Shown piece by piece: positions 1 through 12,447 of a DNA stretch of 64,000 nucleotides. A program made the position numbers and the translations under genes. The stretch comes from Uloborus plumipes (lineage: Eukaryota > Arthropoda > Arachnida > Araneae > Uloboridae). The stretch spans positions 248,001 through 312,000 of the forward strand of contig JAXGGA010000074.1 in NCBI GenBank assembly GCA_038373865.1. The letters run 5' to 3'. The number at the start of each line of letters is the position of its first letter. Position 1 is the stretch's first letter. The notes under the pieces are model-generated. The model saw only the letters and a list, made by a program, of their open reading frames with translations, was not told where the DNA came from and made no database searches.

Positions 1-297
1 TCGTCTGCTTATGGTATCACGTGATAATTTTGTTACAAGTCTAGTTTTTATTTGATTAAGTGACAAATTTTCAGTTAAGGCCAGTTTTTTAATTCTTCTA
101 TCCTCACGAGAGGTAGTTTTTCTCGATCTTCCTGAGCGAAGCGCAGGTTTAAATTGATTTCTACGTTTCAGAACATTATAAATACCACGTTTAGATTGAT
201 TTAAAATCACTGAAATTTGCATAACAAAGTTACCTTCTGCTTTCAGCTTCCAGAATTTCACAACTTCTTCAGACGAGAACTGTAGTGATTTTGGCAT
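1..297 (-). CDS. Tc1-like transposase, N-terminal part (cut by window edge)
   Basis: Reading the minus strand from an ATG at 297 gives 99 codons with no stop, running off the left edge. The peptide begins MPKSLQFSSEEVVKFWKLK and continues with a helix-turn-helix region, then an SGRSRKTTSREDRRIKKLA stretch at about residues 57-75. This HTH, GRPR-like hook, second HTH order is the paired-like DNA-binding half of Tc1/mariner transposases. The catalytic DDE/D half would lie outside the window. The family binds the terminal repeats in the nucleus and moves DNA by cut and paste into TA sites. The frame is open here, but integrity of the rest cannot be judged. It lies inside an element whose right end is at 609. 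Confidence 0.85.
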   Translation of the reverse strand, partial: MPKSLQFSSEEVVKFWKLKAEGNFVMQISVILNQSKRGIYNVLKRRNQFKPALRSGRSRKTTSREDRRIKKLALTENLSLNQIKTRLVTKLSRDTISRR

Positions 298-609
298 CTT
301 AATAACACTTAATAATAATGCAAGCCATTGCTGCACTATATAACTCATTCAAAAGAACCGCACTGGTTCTTCACGCATCATGTTTCAAGAGATATTTGCA
401 TAAAATCTGATCTATGCATAAACTTTTGCGACAGCCAAAAAAATATCTTTTGTATTTTCTGATTTTCGTTGCGGTTATATTTTTCAAAACTTCAAACACT
501 TAATTAGGATCATAGTAGCCACTTACAGTATAAATATGAAAGCATTCTGCTAAAAAGATTTATTTTTATTCAAAAATGTGCATAGTGCTTAAACTTTTGA
601 GACGCACTG
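1..609 (-). mobile_element. Tc1-like DNA transposon, right part, IR/DR-type terminus
   Basis: The element end reads ...AGACGCACTG at 609 followed by TA (610-611), the Tc1/mariner target. Upstream of the transposase start is a ~300 bp terminal region with the motif AAACTTTTG twice: at the very end (about 577-609) and again about 165 bp inward (about 414-433). Two spaced copies of the transposase site per terminal repeat is the IR/DR layout known from Sleeping Beauty-type Tc1 elements. The left end is outside the window. The subterminal sequence closely resembles that of the fold-back at 44901-46436. Confidence 0.78.
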
Positions 610-611
610 TA

Positions 612-1789
612 TGCATGGAAACTGATGATTTTAAGTCACTCGAACAAAATTTGATACCTTGGCTTGAGATTTATCCACTGCCATGGTAAGTACTGGAATC
701 TGCCTAATCTGCTGGAAATTTGTGTTGCCCAGTTGATGTTTCAATATGTCAAGAGCAGTGAGGTAATTAGAGGAGGGCAGACAGGCCTCGTGCCAGATTT
801 TAGGGGTGCTGAACTGGCTAAGTAATTGCATAATTTTCTTTTCATTATTAAAAAAAAAAGACACATTTTTAAAATCCAGCTCTCTATAAAAAAAAAAAAA
901 ACCTCAATGCAGGCACAAGCAGAAAGTTAAAGAAATGACTTATAGTGTGGAAAAGATTGATGGAGAGAAAGTGAGGAGGGTGCAGTAAATGACACGAATA
1001 TATTTTCTTTTAGAGAGTAACCAGTAAAAGTGTTTCATCTTATCTAAGAATCACCCACTAATAAGAATGACCGGTTTAAAGTAAGTCACTTGATCGGGTT
1101 TCCGAATCATTAATTAAACCAATATTTTTCTTAGTTAATGTAAGAATTACATTTTGGCTACTTTTGTTCAATCACTGCAGTACGGGATTGGCGTTGAGAG
1201 TAGAGTTGAAGAACAATTGCTACGTAACAATTTTGTAAAAGAGGGGAAATTTTTTGTTCCTAGAAATTATCGCGTTGATTAAAAGAACCAATTTTCAAAT
1301 TTAAATTCTGGTTTTAAATAAATAAATTGCACAATATTTTTTGCAGCTGTAATATGTGATGTTTCGTAAATTATTTAATAAACAAATGCTAATTTATAAA
1401 CATTTATTCAATAATTCATTTTTTTATGTTATCGTTCCTTTTTTTGTACAGTAAAGTTTAGGATTTCTAAGTTTCTTAAAATTTCTGTGTGTATTTTTTT
1501 ATGCTGAATATTGGATAGTTTAAGTAAAAAACAGTTACATTTTTTTACTTAAGAATTTTTCTAAAGTGAAATACATGAAAATATTTTGATTTGCAAAGTA
1601 CTTAAGGCTTTTAAAATTTCTTTCATTTCAAGTAGTTTTTAAACGTATTAAATATAATATTCAATATGAAAAGGAAAACAATTACTCATTTGGTATTAGT
1701 TAATTTGTGAGATTTCTTTTAAACAATTGTAAGCAGTTCTTTTCTTCTTTTTTTCTTAATTTCAAAATAAAAAATACTGAAAAACTTGA
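612..1789. other. AT-rich unique DNA, no recognised gene
   Basis: Contains homopolymer A and T runs and short chance frames only. I see no transposon termini or coding similarity. Confidence 0.5.
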
Positions 1790-2217
1790 GATAAACGTCC
1801 CTGGTCAAGAGTGATTCTAGGTATGCCCAAATTTCATCTAAATCGTCAGAGTCGTTTCCGAGATTAGAGTTCAATTAAACTGCTTTTTGTGTAAAATCGT
1901 GTTTTTTTACCCAAAAATATTGATGTAGATGAACTTAAAAGCAAATCTTCATCTAAAAACAAAATTTCATCCAAATGGTATAAGATACGTTTCTGAAATA
2001 CGAGTATCAATTAAAAAAAATGGGTTTCTGGCTAGAATCACGTTTTTTCAGAAAAAAAGGTCGAGTTAGATGAGCTTAAAAAACCAAAACTTCATCTAAA
2101 TGTAAATCTCATGAAAGTCATAAGATCCGTTTCCAAGATACGAATTACATAAAAAACTTTTTTTTTTCGGGGTGAGGGGGTTAAATTGCAATTTTATAGA
2201 AGAAAATTGATGTAGAT
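1790..2217. repeat. Degenerate ~140 bp tandem array, left part
   Basis: Units carry the landmark GATGTAGATGAACTTAAA, then an AACTTCATCTAAAT-like segment, a CGTTTCNGAGATACGAAT-like segment and GTGTAAAATCGTGTTTTT. Landmarks fall near 1922, 2063 and 2210, spacing 141-147 bp. The array resumes at 9138 after the inserted hAT-like element. Confidence 0.8.
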
Positions 2218-2367
2218 CAGCGGTGGCCAACCTTTTTGGGAAGCGTGCCACTGCCTGGGGGGAAAAATGGGGGCGTGCCATTTTCAATTTTTCTAACAAG
2301 CTGAAAAAATTTTCAAAGTAAAAAAAATTACTTGTTGGCTGGCTATATGATTTTTACTTAAATAGTA

Positions 2368-3661
2368 CCGTAAAATGGGGTGTATAGGAACAGCGGGGTC
2401 AATCGGAACAAAACTTCCCGACCGTACAAAGAAATTCTTCATAAATATACTATTGAGTATTTTTCGCCATGAATTTTTTTTTTTTTAGAAAGGTAAGATC
2501 ATAGGAAGTAGGAAAAAATTACTTTTGTCAATCTGGCAACGCTACTGGCTTCTAAAGAGGGCTGCACGTTGAATGCTAGAAAACATCACATTTTCATAGA
2601 CTGCAAAACTTCATATGCAAGAACAAACCTTCTTATATTTAAAAACTATGAGTGGTATGTTTCAATTATACATGTATCTGAACAACATAATACCACATTA
2701 GAATTTACATTTTTTATAAATTGTGTCATAAAAGTGAAGAATTCTGAAAAATGCCATAGGAAAAAAATTTGCGGGGTGAATCGGAACACTTAGTTCTGTT
2801 GTTCCAATTCAAACTTATTTGAAGGAAACTGTTTGAAAACTCAAGATTCTAACCCTAATTCTTCTAATCAAGACAAGGACAAGGATTTATTACTGTTTAT
2901 CCCTTCTCGTGAGCAACTAGATCTTAGAATGACAAAAGTTGCAGATTTCAAAAGATTTTTTCTCCAGGAGACTTCTTTTTACTTAAAATAAAAGGGGGAA
3001 AGTCACATAGACTTTATGTAGTAAACGTCCAGCACACAGACAGTGATGAATAAGCGAAAAAATCTTTCAGGACAATCCCCGAAACCCAGAAATTTCAAAA
3101 AACTAAAGAAAAGGTAGAGTTCATCCCAGGAGATGTTATGAAAAAACTTAAGCCAAGTCACAATTGCTAGTTTTAAGGACAAGTACATATTTGTGGACGA
3201 CATGAGTGACTTCCATTCATGTTAAATCTTTGTATTTCAATTCAAAAGTATTTCTTAAAATTACTTTTCATTTTTCATAAGTTCAAAATTATTTTGAATT
3301 TTCACAAATTATAAACGTTTACTGGTACTGAAATTATACATTTATTTGACAGTAATTATCTGTTCTTATTCTCCCCCATCAATATTACTCATGTTTGTGA
3401 GACCTATTACAGATTAAATTGAAAAAAATAAAAATTTTAACAAATGTTCCGATTGACCCATATCAGCGGGGTGATTCGGAACACCCATATTTTGCTATAT
3501 ATTTTAATAGTAATTGTTCAAAATCTTTTGTCTTTGCTTGGAATATCAAAAGTAAAGCAAGACCGAAGTTTTTATCCAAAAAATAAAATTAAAAAAAAAT
3601 CTTTTAACTGCTTTTTTTACAATCAAAGCTGAAAAGTGTTCCGATTAACCCCATTTTACGG
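2368..3661. mobile_element. TA-flanked DNA transposon with internally repeated terminal motif
   Basis: Ends CCGTAAAATGGGGT (2368) and ACCCCATTTTACGG (ending 3661) are inverted repeats and are flanked by TA (2366-2367, 3662-3663). The motif GGGGTNNATCGGAACA recurs near 2378, 2395, 2772 and 3468 on + and near 3445 and 3637 on the other strand. Size (1294 bp) and TA target suggest a Tc1/mariner/pogo relative. Frames at 2880-3210 vaguely resemble the tail of pogo/Tigger-like proteins but carry stops. Nested in the hAT-like element at 2218-9137. Confidence 0.75.
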
Positions 3662-3976
3662 TACTTTTTTTCACGTAGGTCTGATTAGTGGAAATAAAAA
3701 TGATAATACACTTAAAACAAATATGAACTTAAGAGCTACCGTTAAAAAACACTTTTATAGGTTCAATCAGTTGGGTTAAGCTTAAAATATAAACAAATAA
3801 CATGAAACATTTAATTTGAAAAAATACAGTCAGTACTGAATGTTGTTTACGAATTTGTAACTTTTTTTACCTAGCCATTAATTTTAGGATTAGTTCTTGA
3901 AAAGCTAACAAATATAAGTGTTTTAAGAGCTGTCATTTAACATTCAACGGTATTTTGATTTTTGTATAGTCATTAT

Positions 3977-5585
3977 CAGGGCTCCAGTTTTTTGAAAAAA
4001 ACTAGTAGCCAGCAAAAATTTCTGGTAGCCAGAAATGCTGGACGATGTTGCGGATTTTAACATTGCGATTCATCACCAGTATAACATCGCGATGTGCCGA
4101 TATATCACGATGTTTCTATGTATTTTCTTCTCATTTAATTATGGGGGTTCAGGGGGGGGGGTTGCATAGTGTTGTCCCAGTATCCTTCGTTTCTCCCCTT
4201 TCCAGAACTGTGGATAACCCTTCAAATAGAGAACTACCACACAAAGTTCTTTGCAATCTGTTGAATCAGTTTGCTAAAGTATACCTGCGGACCTCTTCAA
4301 ATAAAAAATAGGAAGATTTGTGAAAAAGAGATCTCTTGAATATAATCACTTGAATTCAAAATAACTTAAATGTTTCATTAAAATGATTTGCCAACTAACA
4401 AAAAAAACATTAAAAAGTTTCATTGCTAAAAAATAAAAATAAAAAGACAAAATCAAAGTAAAATTTAGTTTATGCATTAAAAAATAAAATTTTAGAGCAA
4501 AACTTACAATAACTGTAGATTTATTTACAACTGTTACAGACCTGAAAAAACATGATTTTTTGAAAATGAATTTCAAACACTTATGACATTTTTCGATGCA
4601 TTTTCTGTCCAGTTCTCTTGGACAAAAGTTGCAACGTCCTCTTTTTTTGGCATTTTGGGGAAGTGACCCCAAGGGTCTTGTGTGCAAAAAATGCTATTCG
4701 GGAAAAATAAAACACAATAATAGCATTATTTTGAATAGAAAACTAGAAGAATAAAAGCCATAAAATGCCATTAAAACAAGTGGTTGATTAACAAGATATA
4801 TTAAACAGAAATTGCATTGGGGTCACATATGACCCCAAGGAACCCACGAGTGTTAAAATGTTAACAGTAATGTTGTCCAATCGTCCAATAAGCATTCAAA
4901 ATACATTTGCATTTATCACTTCTTTTTGCAATTGCTGCTCATTTCTTTTTCCTGAAACAAACTCTTTGAAAATAAGAGATATATCCTGTGTCATCATCTA
5001 TCACTCCCAACAAGCCAAGCGAGCAACTGGATTGTAGACACAACACAGTGATAATTTTGCTGACTCAAGCGCACAAGACCAGCCATCAGCCTACTAATAA
5101 TAAGCATTAGAAAAGGGGGAGGGGGGGGTCATGGCTCAGATAGCCTTGGAAATTTTGATGGATGTTTTGAATTATTTTTTGTGCATTTTTTCCGATGGGG
5201 GGGGGGGGGTGCTTGACTGAAGTTGTATCAGAGCTCAGCACATTATAATCTGCAATAAAGAACAGCTGCCCCCCCCCTCCTCCTGATAATTCGATGGTTC
5301 AGCGATTTATTCTAACATTAGTAGCCAAATACAGAATGCTGATTAGATAGATGGGGGGGGGGCACAGAACAGACCATATTAGATATTATAAAGTTGTTTT
5401 AGTCTCCTTCTCTACAGGATGTGCTCTGAAACTTTGTTCTCCGCTTTATCTTTGGCAGGAAAAAAGTATGAAGAGTGAAAAAAGAAGTAATGAAAAAAGT
5501 TTTTAAAAAAATCTGAAAACTTAGTCGCCAGTTCAAAATCTTTGGTCGCCAATGGCGACCGGGCGACCGTATTTCACGAGCCCTG
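3977..5585. mobile_element. hAT-like MITE nested in the larger hAT-like element
   Basis: Ends CAGGGCTC (3977) and GAGCCCTG (ending 5585), flanked by an exact 8 bp duplication GTCATTAT (3969-3976 and 5586-5593). TAGCCAG/GTCGCCAG-like motifs sit just inside both ends. It contains a piggyBac fragment (about 4346-4852) and several G-tracts. No hAT transposase frame seen. Confidence 0.85.
4346..4852 (-). pseudogene. piggyBac-like fragment: C-terminal cysteine-rich finger and one TTAA end
   Basis: A minus-strand frame starting at 4687 contains RCNFCPRELDRKCIEKC followed by HKC within about 30 residues. This resembles the CxxC...CxxC cysteine-rich C-terminus of piggyBac transposases, which helps bind the terminal repeats. 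The catalytic DDD core is absent. On the upstream side, the sequence at 4813-4852 (ending CCCACGAGTG) abuts TTAA at 4853-4856, the piggyBac target, so this looks like an internally deleted copy. The opposite terminus was not located. The rest of the 113-codon frame is probably read-through. Confidence 0.5.
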
Positions 5586-6150
5586 GTCATTATAAAAAAA
5601 TCCTTATGTTTTTGAACCAAACTTACAGCATCAGACATTTAAAGCATGTAAATTTGAAAAGAAAAATGTCGGTGCAAATTTGCAAAATCAATATAATTTG
5701 TATGATTTGCGGTTGAAGTAAGCTCCTATACTTGATTTCCAATGTTGCAAGATACAACAAGTCGGCAATTTCGATTTAGGTTTTCGGTGCATAACAAGTA
5801 ATGTCTAGCACAGGAATAAACAAAAAATTTGAAAAGATCAGTAATTTTTTATCATCTTAAAAACAAACCAAACACTGAATGAATTCTTGAAAATAAATAT
5901 AAAACTTTTTCATCTATAATTGGGGCATTATTAACTTCGGGTAGCTACTTCCAATATTGATGTGAAATGTGTTAATCTTGTTTTTCCAAAATGCAGGGAA
6001 AGAAACTGATTCAATTGAAAAAATTAATTTTTATGTAACAAACCCTCATTCCCGTTTTACGTATTTTAAAACTTTATTACAAATTATAAAACTCGCATGA
6101 GTATTTTTCTTTTGGGTAGCTGTCGTACATTTCCATGAGGGGGTAACTTG

Positions 6151-8489
6151 CAGGCCCGTGCTGGCCCACTGGGACACCGGGGCGTATCCCGATGCGCCTC
6201 CCTTTACGGTGCCCCTTTCCTTTTTTTTATTCAGCAAGTGAACATTTTTATAAAAATCGGGCAGATAACTAGTATCTTAAAACCAGTTTGAAAGAAAATA
6301 ACCTCAATTAATAAAAGTGTAAATATATCCCACAAAAAATGAACATTAGCAATCGATCAATGAGGTACAAAAGCTTGCACATACACGCAGCATATAGACT
6401 TGCGATAAGTACTGTCAGCTCAAAAAAAATGGTTGAAAACTTGGGAACTTCGGGGAACAAAGCAGTAAATTACTCTCTATGCAGTTGCGTACATATAGCA
6501 TCCCCGCAGTCCCGGCTGGGCGGGAGGGGGCGCATGAGGTTTGAGGGCACACCATCCAGGAAAATAGCCCGATGATTTATTTTTTATAGTTTAATAAGGG
6601 GGTGGAGGACGAATTGTCTGAAAATTTTCGAAATTAAAGGTAGAAAAGCGCGATTTCAGACCCATGTGTTTTCACATATGTTGCTGCATAAAAGGAGGGA
6701 GGGGGGAGTATGAACCCTTATCGCCCCATCCTTGACAACGTCACAGCCCAGGGCCGTATTCAGATCTGGGCGAAAGCCCCCCCCCCCCCCCCCTGAAACC
6801 CCAAATGTTTTGTGATGTAAAACAGAAAAAAAAAAATCTCTTTTTTTAAATTCCAAATAGCAAAAAAAAAAAAAAAAAAAAAAATGAAGTTTTTTTTCTT
6901 AATTTTGTAATTATTTGTTCATTGAAGTTTTTCTACTAATTTTTTTAAAAAAAGTTTGTCAATTCAAATTCTTATTAGCTGCACAACATACTTGAAAACA
7001 AGACTCTTATTAGCACTTCTTGCTCGCTTTCCCAAATAAATGTAAGCTGCTTGACAGTTTGGTCGGCGGGCACCCTCCTCTATAAAACTTACTCCTTTCC
7101 AATTTCTACCCCACTACGGGCCGAGGCCCTACCTTCCGATTAGGCTGAGATAGATTGCTTCTTGGCAGCCTTATTCAATTAAGATGGTATTTTGTTGATC
7201 CTCATTTTTAAGCATATGTAACCCTCGATCATAAATGGGGGGGGGGGGGGGGGCTATCAAATTGCTCGGAATTCAGCTCCTTGATTTGAAAAAAAAAATA
7301 TCCTCCTGCGAAATGCAAAAATCATGTTCCAGCATTTTATGTAGCACGTTTCCCAAATTAATTTTATACATTTATTAAACATCAAATTTAGTATTTTGGA
7401 AGTTCCTTTGTAACTGCTTACTTTATTAATATGTTAAGCCAAGAAAAAATATTACACTACCTTTATTCTTTTTCGTTTTCTGCGGTACTTCTGATTGAAA
7501 AAGAAATTGTCGTTTGAAGAAATATTTTTAATATATATTTTTAACTTAAAACAGGTGTTCGTAAACTTAAACAATTAAACGTTCGTTAACTTAAAACAAT
7601 TTCGTAAGACTGTCCGATCAACTATTAAAACGTTAGAGACTGGAAAGTGCAAATGAAATACTTTAAATAACTTTAACTGTTCTAGAGTCTTTCAAAATCA
7701 TTAAATACTTTTTTCAAACTCCAAAACAAACTATGAGTTAATTGAATGGCCAGAATATTACTCTCGTTAATTATTTTTTAAATCTCTACACTATTTCTTT
7801 TAAAGGATTTTATGCGTTTTATACTATTGTTTATTTTATATTATTAAGTGCTGTGTCTGTCATCGAGTCGGGAATTGATCAAAAACTATTATGTAACTAT
7901 ACTGAAATCCGATGTAAGCGAGTGATGATATGTTAACCTCTCTCATTAATGTCAATCGTTTGTAAAACTACAAAATAAATAAAAAATTTGATTGATCTTA
8001 CTTTGCAAAGGAATGCGGAACATTTATAAGGTTTTTGTTTGCCTATTTTTAACTCCCAATTGGACCAATATAAGGCCTCAAAATGCAGAATTTTAAACCT
8101 TTTTTTTCAAAAATTTCCCCGGGGGAAAAACCCCCGGACCCCCCGAAAATTACGAAGATTCTACCCTAAAAGGATTCATTGATCTCTCCCTTAATATCCC
8201 TACCCCAATAAAAGTTAGTCAAAAAAATAAATAAATATTTAAAAAAAAAAAAAATAAAAAAAAAAAACAAGAAAAAAAAAAAAAAAAACAACACAAGAAA
8301 CAGCATGTGTGTGTGAGCAGCAAGAAAAAAGACTTATAACACACTCAAATGTTTGTGTGTTTGGGCAATGTGCAAACTGAGCCCTCCCGAAGTTTTTTTC
8401 TATATACGGCCTCGCCACAGCCCCTAAGTATGGAGGCGCCCTTTTCATATTCTGTCCACCGCCCTCCCAAGACACCCAGCACGGGCCTG
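6151..8489. mobile_element. hAT-like element nested in the larger hAT-like element
   Basis: Perfect 14 bp inverted ends CAGGCCCGTGCTGG (6151) and CCAGCACGGGCCTG (ending 8489), flanked by an exact 8 bp duplication GTAACTTG (6143-6150 and 8490-8497). The interior has no recognisable transposase, several long C/G and A runs (C-tract about 6778-6793, G-tract about 7238-7253), and another CAGGGCCGTATTCAGAT motif near 6750 that may be a further, unpaired insertion. Confidence 0.85.
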
Positions 8490-9137
8490 GTAACTTGTCA
8501 TCGTTTTCTTTTTCGCCAAGGAAAAGCTTATGAAACATTGTATAATCAGCGCTAAATATTCTAATCTAAATCTGATTCCTTGGAACAAAGAGCTTCTAAT
8601 GGATAATATAACGATACTTGGTAAGTTTTCAATAATGATTTTCAAACAGTATAACAAAAACAACTTATAAGGTACTCCGTTTTCTGCTACCAATACCGAA
8701 TTTTATCCACTCTGGTGTTTTAATTCTAGACACAGTTACTTCTTTGAACATTTCATCACCTGTAGCTGAAATTATTTAGCGTGAATCAAAAATTTCGTCT
8801 ACAACATCGAAAATGTCATTCGTGTTACTTACAAATATGTTTTTCAAAGCATTTTCTAAAATGTCACAGGTTTTTTCTTTTTTTGGATGTCCGAAGTCAA
8901 CGATACGTATTTACAATATAGTAGTTTGGCACACAATTTGTATACCAGCCCCTGACACATGTCATCTAATTGTTATATTTATCAAAAAAAGTAAGAGTTT
9001 TAGCTTTGGAAAATATTTCTAAGAACGACAATAAACTCCTCGATTTTTAATTTTTTTTTCAGTAACTCTTAGCGTGCCACCCCTACTGCTCTGCCGTGCC
9101 ACACTGTGGTACGCGTGCGGCGGGTTGGCCACCACTG

Positions 9138-10181
9138 ATGTAGATGAACATAAAAATCAAAACTTCGTAATACAAACTATCTGAATACAAAATTTCGTCC
9201 AACTTGTAAGAACCCTTTTCGAAATATGAATGACAGTTAAAATCAAGATTTTTTTTTTTTTGCAAAATCCCTTTTTAGCAGAAAAAGCGCCGTTGTAGAT
9301 GAACTTAGAAAGCAAAATTGCATCTAAATGCAAAGTTCCACTGAATTGGATTAAACCATTTCCTAGATACGAATTAGGTTAAGAAACGGGGTTTTTCATG
9401 TAAAATCACGTTTTTACAGAAAAAAAAAACATCAATGCCGATGTAGATGAACTTAAAGACCAAAACTTTATCTAAATACAAATTTTCATTTTAATCGTAA
9501 AATCCGTTTCTTAGATATGAATTAGTTAAAAAGCGGTTTATCGTGTAAAATCGTGTTTTTGCAGAAAAAACGCCGCTGCAGATGAATTTAGAAAGCAAAT
9601 TGCGTCTAAATGCAAAATTTGATACAAATCGATAGAGCTGTTTCCGAGATACAAATTACATTACAAACGGTTTTTGTGTGTTTACGAAAAAACATTGATG
9701 TAGATGAACTTAAAGTCAAAACTTCATCTGAATACAAAATTTCATCGAAATCATTAAAGCCGTTTTCAAGATACGAATCGCACAAAAAAAAAAATAGTCT
9801 TTTGTTTAAAATTGTGTTTTTACAGAAAAAAACACACCGACGCCGATTTAGATGAACTTAAAAAAAAAAACTTCATCCAAATACAAAATTTTATCCAAAC
9901 CGTTAAATCCGTTTCTGAGATACGAATATCATTAAAAAACGCGTAAATTGTGTAAAATCATGTTTTTTACAGAAAATATGCCGATGTAGATGAATTTTAA
10001 AATCAATATTTCATCTAAATATAAAATTTTATCCAAATCAGAGCCGTTTTCAAGATACGTATTACATTAAAAAACTTTTTTTTGTGTAAAATCGCGTTTT
10101 TACAGAAAAAACTTAATGTAGATGAACTTAAAAAAACCAAAACTTCATCCCAAAACTAAATTTCATCCATATCGAAAGATC
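9138..10181. repeat. Degenerate ~140 bp tandem array, right part
   Basis: Continues the array interrupted at 2217. The landmark GATGTAGATGAACTTAAA recurs near 9138, 9293, 9439, 9577, 9698, 9846, 9981 and 10115 (spacing 121-155 bp). Units differ by substitutions and homopolymer changes. No coding frame spans units. The right border coincides with the CAGTAGAAATA terminus of the next element. Confidence 0.82.
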
Positions 10182-10239
10182 CAGTAGAAATAGCGTTAGG
10201 GGGTCGAACAAATTGCAACAGAAACCATTCCTGTTGGAA

Positions 10240-10830
10240 GTGGTAGGCAACAGGCTCCTAATGAATATACTAAAAGTATATATCCGTACTAGTGGGACAA
10301 ATATGTTTTTTTGGCCGCCATCTTGAAAAATCATGAAAAAATTTCAAAAAGTCAAAAAAAATTATAAGCGGTGTCAAATGAAACGAAATTTCAAGCTGAA
10401 AAGGGATAAAACCCGGGATATTTGAAGTGAAGTGAAGATACTAAAAATATGCACCCGTACTTTCAAGTGAAGTGAGTTGTATAAGAGTATACACCCGCAC
10501 TGTAGCGAGAAATCCTTCTTTAAGTCGCCATCTTGGAAAACAGTGGATTTTGTTTAAAAACACAAAGCATATCATATGTGGTGTCGAACGAAAGGCAATT
10601 TCATTCTGAAAAGGAATATAATATCTGGCATATAAATAGTGAATATACTAAAAATATACACCTGTACTGTCGTGCGAAATGCATTTTTTTTGGTCGCCAT
10701 CTTGGAAAAGCGTAGAATTAAAAAAAATAATAAAACATATCATATGCGGTATCAAGTGGAAGGAAATTTCTCATTGAAAAAGGATATTCATGGGACTTTT
10801 CAAGATAAGTTAAAGATGAAATAGGTGAAA
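10240..10830. repeat. Left subterminal repeats of the 10182-19582 element
   Basis: At least three diverged units of about 170-200 bp. Each has ATACTAAAAATATACACCCGTACT, a CGCCATCTTG segment (10316-10325, 10526-10535, 10695-10704), a GGTGTCAAATGAAA-like segment and a GAAAAGGNATA segment. The inverted counterparts lie at about 18990-19530. Confidence 0.75.
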
Positions 10831-11379
10831 AATGGTAAAGCAATTAACATACTTGTGATTCTTCAGCCGATTGGCGGAAATCAGCCAAGTTGATTGGCAA
10901 AACATAGTTCTGTCCTTCTACCGATCTGCCTTAAAAAATTTCCCATCCGCTCTAAAATTTTCATTCTGTTTAAAATAAACATTTACAGAGATAATGGGAG
11001 GTGACGGCGATCTATCCAACTTTTTTTTTTTTAAAAAATGAACATACTTCGATTGCTTGGTCTTGGTTGGAAATTTCCATTTGAGAAAATTAAATAAAAT
11101 AAAACAGAGTTAGAGAAACCATAATGATAAAAAAAAAAAAATTGTAATACATTTTTTACTAAATACATTTAATGGCACTTTTGCCCGTCAAACCAACCAG
11201 TCACGAGATATCAAATATTTTCAGCCAAATTGTTTTGAAAGTAATCACATGTATGAATTAAGCGTGCAACTTGGATTTTGAGCCATTCTAGTTGCAGTGA
11301 AATAACATGTTCACTAAACTTTCTGACCAATGCTTCACGCATTGGTAGTGAACAGCATACCGATTTGACAGACGTAAGG

Positions 11380-12230
11380 AGGGCAAGAGATTTGAAAGAT
11401 GTAAAAAAGGTAATGTGATTCTTCGTAGACCACAATCTATTTGCTGTTGTTTCATATCGTTTATGGTACATTTTTAATGGAATAACGAATAGTAAAAGCA
11501 AAGTTACTTCAGAAAATGGTGATGTCATTAGAAGAAACATCCATGATAAACTCACCAGCAAGTGTTTTAAAGATCAAACGTTACGAAGATTAGACCAAGC
11601 AGTAACAATGAAAGTACTGACAAAAGGAATTATTATTGCTGGTGAGACTCCACTACGTAGATCCACGTCTCTTAACACATACGATGCTTGCCTATAACTC
11701 TTTAGACAACAGCGCTCAAGAAGCAAGTGTATTTTTCAGTTACGAATTATCTATTCCACCAACTGCACAATTTGACCATAGTACTCGGAAAATGAGAAAA
11801 ACAGATAAATCTTTATTGGTAAAGTCATTAGATACTTGAATGTCAATACGATACATTTGTAGAAGAGTTTTCCCGTTTTTGATGGAGGTGCATTAGTTCA
11901 CCCATTACCATGGTCTGCTTCTGCATCATTTAAAGATTTTACAAGTCAACACGAAGCATATGTTAATGAAAGATACGGAAAAGTGACCATAGTATTAGAT
12001 GAGTATAAGAAACCCAACCTAAAAGATCTGGCGCAGAGATTACGCATGAAGAAATCAACAGTTACAGATATTTAATGGAAGTTCGCAGTTTGAAAAAAAA
12101 AAAAGACAAATTTATTTCCAATTCTGTAAACAAACAACGTTTTGTCAACATACTGGCCCAGAAACATGTGATAGTAGTTGCGGATGATACAGATATTTTA
12201 ATTGAAGGGGCAAGTGGATAAATTTGATTT
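11380..12230 (+). pseudogene. Decayed gene of a repeat-associated PIN-like family, 5' part
   Basis: Plus-strand frames, broken by stops and shifts, show a string of motifs that I recall from a large family of uncharacterised arthropod and cnidarian proteins. They are a KVLTKGIIIAGE-like segment (about 11609-11645), a SYELSIPP segment followed by KTDKSLL (about 11738-11820), FDGGALVH then PW (about 11880), YGKVTIVLDEY (about 11970-12005), KQRFVNIL (about 12130) and VVADDTDILI (about 12175-12203). The acidic spacing (D in FDGG, D in the LDEY strand, DDTD) resembles the metal site of PIN/FEN-like nucleases; this is inference. A 240 bp MITE follows the DDTD motif, and the gene resumes at 18101. 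Confidence 0.6.
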
Positions 12231-12447
12231 GTGACATTTGAATTTCGACGATTTACACAAATTCAGATGAGTGTGTGTTCAATTGTGGTATCTCACTAAC
12301 ACAATTGAATGGGCAAGTGAATAAAAGTGATATGTGACAATGTTTTAAATTTATAAAAAAGCATTCAAGAGAAAAATTATCACCTTCACCCATGGTAAAA
12401 AGTGTTTTTTAAAAATTGTCACATATCACCTTTATCCACTTGCCTCT
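12207..12447. mobile_element. Small MITE inside the PIN-like pseudogene
   Basis: GGGGCAAGTGGATAAA near 12207 is mirrored by TTTATCCACTTGCC ending near 12444, each followed inward by a TGATNTGTGACA-like stretch. A third copy in direct orientation lies near 12311. GATATTTTAAT occurs on both sides (12192-12202 and 12478-12488) and may be the target duplication; then the borders are wider than given. Confidence 0.55.

Larger units (their letters stand above)
2218..9137. mobile_element. hAT-like non-autonomous transposon with three nested insertions
   Basis: Termini CAGCGGTGGCCAACC (2218) and GGTTGGCCACCACTG (ending 9137) are inverted repeats with one mismatch. The flanks are an exact 8 bp duplication, ATGTAGAT (2210-2217 and 9138-9145), which lies in the tandem array, so the array reads continuously if the element is removed. 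CAG...CTG ends with 8 bp duplications are hAT hallmarks. GCGTGCCA-like subterminal motifs occur near both ends. Subtracting three nested elements leaves about 1.66 kb with no transposase frame, so it is non-autonomous. Confidence 0.88.

Noticed and set aside
11211..11561. 116-codon minus-strand frame
   Set aside because: It is the antisense shadow of the PIN-like pseudogene, whose conserved words read on the plus strand.
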